Shown here piece by piece: positions 58,477-64,000 of a stretch of DNA of 64,000 nucleotides. The stretch is from contig NC_064044.1 of the NCBI RefSeq assembly GCF_932526225.1, positions 4,873,747-4,937,746 of the forward strand, given 5' to 3'. Below the pieces are notes generated by a model, which was given only the letters and a program-made list of their open reading frames with translations, was not told where the DNA came from and made no database searches. This DNA is from Nematostella vectensis (Eukaryota > Cnidaria > Anthozoa > Actiniaria > Edwardsiidae). The stretch's first letter is position 1, and the number at the start of each line of letters is the position of its first letter. The position numbers and the translations under genes were made by a program.

Positions 58477-59049
58477 TTATGGTGGATTGAGGCACGACAG
58501 CCCTTCTACTAATGTCAGAAAACAGTAAGCATAACGTAAGTTGTCGAAGGTTGCGAAGAACTGAATCGACGAAGTGAAGAAACGTTTTAGAAGAGTAAAA
58601 CAAGTCACACAAGTTATATGTCACGTGATCAGCCGGGTTGACCGGGTTCAAACACGAACGCGTGCTGCCATAAAAGGAATAGCTCCGCCTCCTTTTTCAC
58701 AAGCTCTTGCGCAAGTCGTCGTCATTCACAGTTAGATAGACTTCGTTGAGTGCCGGTCTCCGTAACTGCCGGAGGGAAACATTGCAAAAAGTACAGCCTT
58801 ACGATTAATTATAAAACTTTAAAGTACTAAAGAATTTTTTAAAGATCTATTTAGGGAAGTGTTTGGAATCCATTTTCTAAAACCCTAAAATAACAAGGGT
58901 TTCATCTTTGATTGACGGGCGTTGCTCCAAATACATTCATATTGAAAAACAAAATTTACAATTGGTTTTCAATTATATTTCTATTTACAATAAATTCTCT
59001 ATCATCGTACTTTGTAGCGATGTCATTATATAGTTCTCATTACAAAGCA
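58477..59049. other. Intergenic, putative SNX promoter side
   Basis: Sequence upstream of the SNX start codon. No clear core promoter motif can be claimed. The region between SNX and the cathepsin B 3' end is about 1.4 kb. Confidence 0.4.
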
Positions 59050-59260
59050 CTTTCCCTTATTGCTGTTGCTTCCCAAACAAATTGAGCTATTTCTTAAATA
59101 ATGCTATGGTAGGAGGCATCGCTTTTAGATTCTGTTTTGTTGCGGATTTAAAAACCCTGTACACTTGTTCCCTCAATTCACTGTTATATGCCGGGCATTT
59201 AATCATGAAGTGTTCCTTGTCCTCGACTTCGACCAAGCATATTGGGCACTTGTTTGAATT
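59050..59260 (-). mobile_element. LINE C-terminal zinc-knuckle fragment
   Basis: The - strand reads KCPICLVEVEDKEHFMIKCP, AYNSELREQVYRVFKSATKQ. The C-x2-C ... ED-x-x-HF-x-x-x-CP-x-Y pattern is the C-terminal Cys-His cluster of many LINE reverse transcriptase ORFs. It is an isolated relic ending at a G run (59261-59279). Confidence 0.65.
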
Positions 59261-59920
59261 GGGGGGGGGGGGGGGGGGTGAGGGTGGTTGACGCCCTTCG
59301 CATGATGCCTCGCTTCAAGGCATATCATCGCGCGCAGTCGATCTACAATTATGATCTACAATTTACGGAATGGTTTATTTTTAAAATTAAAATGTATAAT
59401 TTCCATGCAATAAAAATTCTTTTACAGAAAGAAAGTGTTCTTTTTTATCTAACATTGAGTCGAGCACTTCATTCCGCGTTAAATTCTGTAAATTGTTAAG
59501 GGATCATTTGCGGGCCTGTTATGTTTTTTTTTTAATCATTTGCGGGCAGTGGTGCTTTTCGGGCGGTCATTTGCGGGCCTGTACAGTCATTCAGGAGTTT
59601 CCCTAATTCCAGTATTAGAAAAAATGGATAGGGGCGTGACTTTGCCCCCTCCCCCCAAGTTTTTCGATGTCATACGTTCCTGATTTAATTGGAACGAGGC
59701 AGCACAGTAAAACTCTGGAGGAGGCGGGCATATGTTCACCGGTAAATTTAGGACCTTGGGACGGGACAGGTTTAACAAGACTTTGGCGAATTTTTTTTTC
59801 GGTTGGATGAGTCAGATTATTTGGGACTAGAATGACATTTCTACACAACAGTGTTGTGTGTTTAATCTTTTATTAGAACATTTTTAAAAGGCAAGAGATT
59901 GGTTAAGGAGTTGAGCTGAA

Positions 59921-62900
59921 TCAGGCTTCCACTGAGAACTTAGGAGGCAGACCCCCAACTATCCCTGACTCGATACCGCACTCGTCATTGCCACGCTTAA
60001 TTTTGAAAAAGCCTAAAAAGAGAAGAGAAGTGAACTATTTGAGCACGTAGCGTACAATTTAATCTTTTGTGCTGTGTACCATTGCTAAGGCGTAGTCTCG
60101 CACCTCAAAAGGGGAGAGGGGGTGCACACTCATGGGTATCTTTTGACAATGAGAAATTACCCACGGTTTGGAGGGGGGGTACGCCCTGCCACCCCCTGTG
60201 TACACGCCTGAAGAGAAAGCAGTTATTTTGTTTCTTCCTTTTCCGCTTGTATCTCCTTCAAGGTGTTCTTCACAGGTTCCCCCCATGTCACTAAAATTTG
60301 GGTCATTTTTTGCCCCATGGCAAATTCTGGCACATGTGATGACTTCGGTATGGAAATAGTGTCTTATGCTAAATGAACTTATTTCGTTTTGGGGACAGTG
60401 ATAGTATTGCAAGTTTGGCGAGCATACCTTCATCTCCCCAGTCAGAGTTCCATGAGTTTGCAACAAGCCTTCAAGAAAATAAGTCATTTTGTTAAAAATA
60501 TCACAAGTATTTGACAGAGCCTTAATAATAAATTAATGCGTTAAAATACACTTTCTTCCCACCCCATTGTATCTTCTCGTTGTGGTAGTCCCCCCCTGCA
60601 CTTTGAGCTTTAAGCATATGTAGCATGTTGTTCTCAACTCTCTTTAACTGGGCCTAAAACTATGTCCAATGCTCTTCTCCATCATGTTCCCCTCCCCTCC
60701 ACCAATGTGGTACCCGAGCCTAGTATGCCCTTTCCTCCCCTCTCAACTACCCATCCCCTCCACCCCATGTGGTACCAGGGCCTAGTTTAACGTTCTTCTC
60801 TCCCCTTTCAATATGTCCAATGCTCTTCTCCATCATATTCCCCTCCCCTCCACCCATGTGGAACCAGGGCCTAGTATACCCTTTCCTCCCCTCTCAACTA
60901 CCCATCCCCTCGACCCATGTGGTACCAGGGCCTAGTATACAGTTTTTCCCTCCCCTCTTAATTATGTTAAATGCCCTTCTCCATATTATTCCCCTCCCCT
61001 CCACCCATGTTGTACCAGGGCCTAGTTTAATGTTCTTCCCTCCCCTCTTAGTTATGCCCAATGCTCTTCTCCATCTTATTCCCCTCCACTCTACCCATGT
61101 TGTACCAGGGCCTAGTTTAATGTTCTTCCCTCCCCTCTTAGTTATGCCCAATGCTCTTCCCCATATTATTTCCCTCCCCTCTACCCATGTGGTACCAGGG
61201 CCTAGTATACCGTTCTTCCCTCACCTCTCATAGTTTCAAATATGTCTTACCAGTATGGTGTTCCATTCTCCTCGCCCCAGCCAAGAATTTTGATGGCATG
61301 GCCACCCAGAGCACTACCACTTGTGTGCTGATAGACACCTGGTAACCATAGAAACAAATTCTAAAAGCATGCTGGTAGATACCATCAGAGGGAATGTCAA
61401 AGCGAGCATTAAAGTATTGACAAAAAAAGGGTTGTGCCTACTAACTCTTAAATAGGGGGCAGGAATCAATTAAGATTTGTGGTATGCTTGGCTCCAATTG
61501 TCTGTTGCACTATGTTGAGCTTGGAAGCACAGCAACTGGTAGCAAAGTGCCACAGAAATTACCACAAGTATTTGAGGAAGGAGGACTGTACAGGACCTGA
61601 AATGATCCTGAGGACCCGAAACAATCCCAGGACCTGAATGATCCCTAAAAGTACCCCAAGTGCTCCCGGGACCCGAAACTATACCCCGAAATCGACCTCA
61701 AGGAATTGTGGTAATGGGCAAAGGGAAAGCAGAAGAAATCACTTGCAATTCTTAAAGCATAATTAAGGGTTTTGCCCCGGTGGTAAGCCCATAAACAGAG
61801 TACAAAACAAATACACAACTTTTAATTGCTACTGAAAGGAATACAACATAAACATAGCACAGTCTTGCTCAGAACAATGAAACTGTTGACCTTCCATCAC
61901 AACTTTAAACATTTGCAGTTTTGACACATGACTCCGACGATATAAATCTCGTTTCCGGTAAACATCACCCCTAAAAATCCATATTTATTTGACAACCAAA
62001 AGTGTATTTCACCACGAAATCCATGTTCACATGAGCGATTTACCAACACATTTTTGTCCATTACTGCAATTCCCTGGGGTTCATTTCAGGGACTCCTGGG
62101 GATCGTTTCGGATCCCGGGATCTGGGATCGTTGCGGGTCCTGTACAGGGCTACCCAAATATCTTTACAAAAAATAACAGTTGAGAAACAGCAGGATAAAA
62201 TCAAGATGCTATTGGAGGGCGGGTCAGCCCATTCCATCTCAACCAATGCCCCTAACCTTGCTACTACCCTCAAAACTACAGAGCAAAAAAATGTAAGTTT
62301 TCCCAAAATAAGGTCTAGTTTACTTCGTTAAGCTTGAATTTTTGCATAGAGGTTCCTTATGGCATGTAAACCAACATATCAAAAAGTGTTATTTCTTATG
62401 GATTCGTCTTCGAGATATGAGGCTCGATAGTGCGATGTATAAATGTCCAAAGTATGAAGTCGGGCTCTGATCAGAAATTAAGCCAAATTTGCTTGCTAAT
62501 ATTTAAATTTCATATCTTCTAAATTTCTTTAAAATTTGGAATTAAGTTCCCTGCTAGCAAGGCCTCTTCTCTGTATTTCGCTGGGCTACAGAGAAAAGAG
62601 GCCTCTGCTAGCAGGGAAGGAATTAAGCTTTGTGTCAGAGGAACTTAGTGTATGCGGAATCTTGAGCTTATGTATTGAGAATTAGAAGTTTTAGTGCCAT
62701 TTTTTTTGCTCTGTCCTCTCGAAACAGCTATAATTGTTTTCTACTGTTCACTGCACTGTCAAAACCAAATTAAACGCAACTTAATGGTTACCTGACTATT
62801 AAATGGAGGGCCATATATTATAAAACTGTAAAAGGTTAATATAAAACCCTCGTTAAATAAAGTTTATTGTATTGTATTGTAAATGTTTGTTTCTGACAGT

Positions 62901-63942
62901 TTGTCACTGACTCTTACCACTCTTATATGTTGGGAAGTCAGCATAGACAGTAAATGCTCCCTCTACTGGTCCATTGGTCATGATTTCTTTCTGGATCTCT
63001 GCAGGATCACTGCGAACACTGTATGCACTCTGACCAAAGTGCTTATCATCAGAGTAAGACACGTTATAGCCTGGAAAATCAATAGCTCTTTTTGACAGAG
63101 TGTGGGGGGCCATACACAGAATGTAAGTGGAGCTCGCAACCAACCCCAATGTCTGCACCCATCCACAACAGCCTGCCCCCTCTTACCAATCATCTTATTT
63201 GCTCTTATGCACACAGGTCTTGGACTGTCTCTTTTAAAGGGGTACCCCTATCTGATCCCCAAATCCTTCTCAATCACCACCCCCTGTATCCCTTATACTT
63301 TTTGCACTTACATATCCCCCTTTCCCATACTCAAATCTCTATCAAACATTTTCTACATCAGAATCATCAGAATTTTGTTGGTGGAGCTGGGTGGGTATAC
63401 TATGATGTAAAGAAAGCTCTCCCCGCACAAATCCACTTATATAGATCTCACGATTTTGTTAAATAAACATAATGTAAGAAAATATTGTTTTATTTATTTT
63501 AATAGGAAGGCGAAATGTTGGTTTTCTCTAGAATAATTTTTAAGAAGTGGTAAAAATCACTAAAAAGCGGGAGATTTGGTGCTCCCCACAGAAAAGCAGG
63601 AGAAGATGTCCAAAATTTTAATTCTCACGCCTAATGCAGGAGAGTTGACAGGTATGCCCTATACCTATACCAATATCCCTGATATTTTTTTGCATTTGCA
63701 TATATCCCCTATCCCCATACTCAAATCTCTATCAAACACTCTCTTCCATCTACCCCTCTGCCAATCACCCATTTTACCTGCTTCGCACTTGCGCTCACAC
63801 TTGGGGGTTGGGCTATCACCCTTGCAGGGTTTTAGCTTGCCGACAACATGATGGTCACAAGCAGCGATCTTGTATGGCTGACACCCTTTGTGGCTGTCGT
63901 ACTGCCCACCAGTTACAAGACCCTTGCTTGTCCAGTGATCCC
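59921..63942 (-). CDS. CTSB: Cathepsin B (3' five exons, partial)
   Basis: Papain-family (C1A) lysosomal cysteine protease. Exons: 63942-63778, 63070-62918, 61338-61251, 60468-60428 (41 bp), 60012-59921 (stop TGA); phases all match. Exon one in this window reads [20 protein letters not shown] and the occluding-loop sequence CDHHVVG with its two histidines, which defines cathepsin B against other papain-like enzymes. Next: [31 protein letters not shown]. Then [20 protein letters not shown] with the catalytic His, [14 protein letters not shown] with the catalytic Asn, and [20 protein letters not shown] at the end. The exon with the catalytic Cys and the prodomain lie beyond the right edge. AATAAA lies ~50 bp downstream of the stop (59869-59874, reverse strand), a likely poly(A) signal. 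Confidence 0.95.
60664..61232. repeat. ~90-bp minisatellite in cathepsin B intron
   Basis: About six imperfect units of ccaatgctcttctccat..attcccctcccctccacccat+gtggtaccagggcctagtat+accgttcttccctcccctct.. between the exons 60428-60468 and 61251-61338. It starts ~20 bp inside the intron from the donor of the 61251 exon but does not include exon bases, unlike the TUBGCP5 and EGF-exon arrays. Confidence 0.85.
61586..62148. mobile_element. MITE with ctgtacaggacc termini
   Basis: Left ctgtacaggacctgaaatga+tcc..gacccgaaacaatccc and right (inverse) gggatcgttgcgggtcctgt+acag. Sub-repeats of gacccgaaac / gtttcggatc occur on both arms. About 563 bp, no coding frame, in a cathepsin B intron. Confidence 0.7.
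62547..62618. mobile_element. Short hairpin MITE, ccctgctagca family
   Basis: ttccctgctagcaaggcctc+ttctctgtatttcgctg / ctacagagaaaagaggcctc+tgctagcagggaa. It is a 72-bp hairpin; the terminus matches 17612-17749. Confidence 0.75.
63405..63655. mobile_element. Second copy of the catacctgtcaac MITE, left end missing
   Basis: Matches the right ~245 bp of the element at 52443-52818 and ends with gagagttgacaggtatg. It lies in the cathepsin B intron between the exons at 63070 and 63778. Confidence 0.75.
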
Positions 63943-64000
63943 TAGAAAAATTCGGACATCAAAATGGATTGCATACAAATACTAGCAGTAATATGGTATA

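Noticed and set aside
60664-61232. Cathepsin B intron array as another donor-anchored array
   Set aside because: It starts close to the donor of exon 61251-61338, but its unit does not contain exon bases or that donor.

Overview
The window is eukaryotic and almost certainly animal. Genes are split into short exons with GT-AG borders and matching phases. The products are metazoan (gamma-tubulin complex component 5, a SNX10/11-like sorting nexin, cathepsin B, secreted PAN/EGF/D8C proteins). The rest is AT-rich sequence packed with non-LTR retrotransposons, foldback MITEs and minisatellites. The gene and transposon mix fits a cnidarian, most likely a sea anemone such as Nematostella; that assignment is inference. 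All exon models here were made by eye, by joining reading frames at splice sites. Layout: (1) 0.8-13.4 kb, + strand: 18 exons covering the C-terminal ~512 residues of a TUBGCP5 orthologue. (2) 15.0-18.7 kb, - strand: gene A, a small secreted-protein gene (signal peptide + PAN-like exon, EGF exon, cysteine-rich terminal exon), frameshifted in exon 1. (3) 20.7-26.3 kb: a decayed Tx1/L1-type LINE on the - strand, plus a piece of the same family in the opposite direction. (4) 27-32 kb: mostly non-coding, with MITEs. (5) 32.8-44.9 kb, - strand: gene B, a paralogue of gene A with an intact 270-residue frame ending in a D8C domain. Its introns hold a 62-bp minisatellite, a CR1/L2-like LINE and a 5-kb array of an 18-bp unit. 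(6) 45.86-47.97 kb: a decayed Tc1/mariner (IS630-type) transposon with long inverted repeats and TA target duplication. (7) 50.2-51.1 kb, - strand: gene C, a broken third paralogue. (8) 53.9-58.5 kb, - strand: a complete 399-residue SNX10/11-like gene. (9) 59.9-64.0 kb, - strand: the 3' five exons of cathepsin B. The most striking signal is that many tandem arrays here are built from splice junctions. In TUBGCP5 four arrays (25, 24, 72 and 27/32 bp units) start exactly at a 5' splice site, and each unit holds the last bases of the preceding exon plus the donor. Two of these units are multiples of three with no stops, so any of 12 or 7 donor copies would keep the reading frame. The acceptor of one of these same exons is the last copy of a degenerate ~27-bp array, and two more acceptors and one more donor have a single degenerate extra copy. 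The same design appears independently in the paralogues A (~5.5 copies) and B (~18 copies), where a 62-bp unit carries the end of the EGF exon and its donor; gene C has only one copy and looks like the unexpanded state. The terminal exon was swapped between A and B across the intron that holds this array. The 18-bp and 47-bp arrays do not follow this rule.
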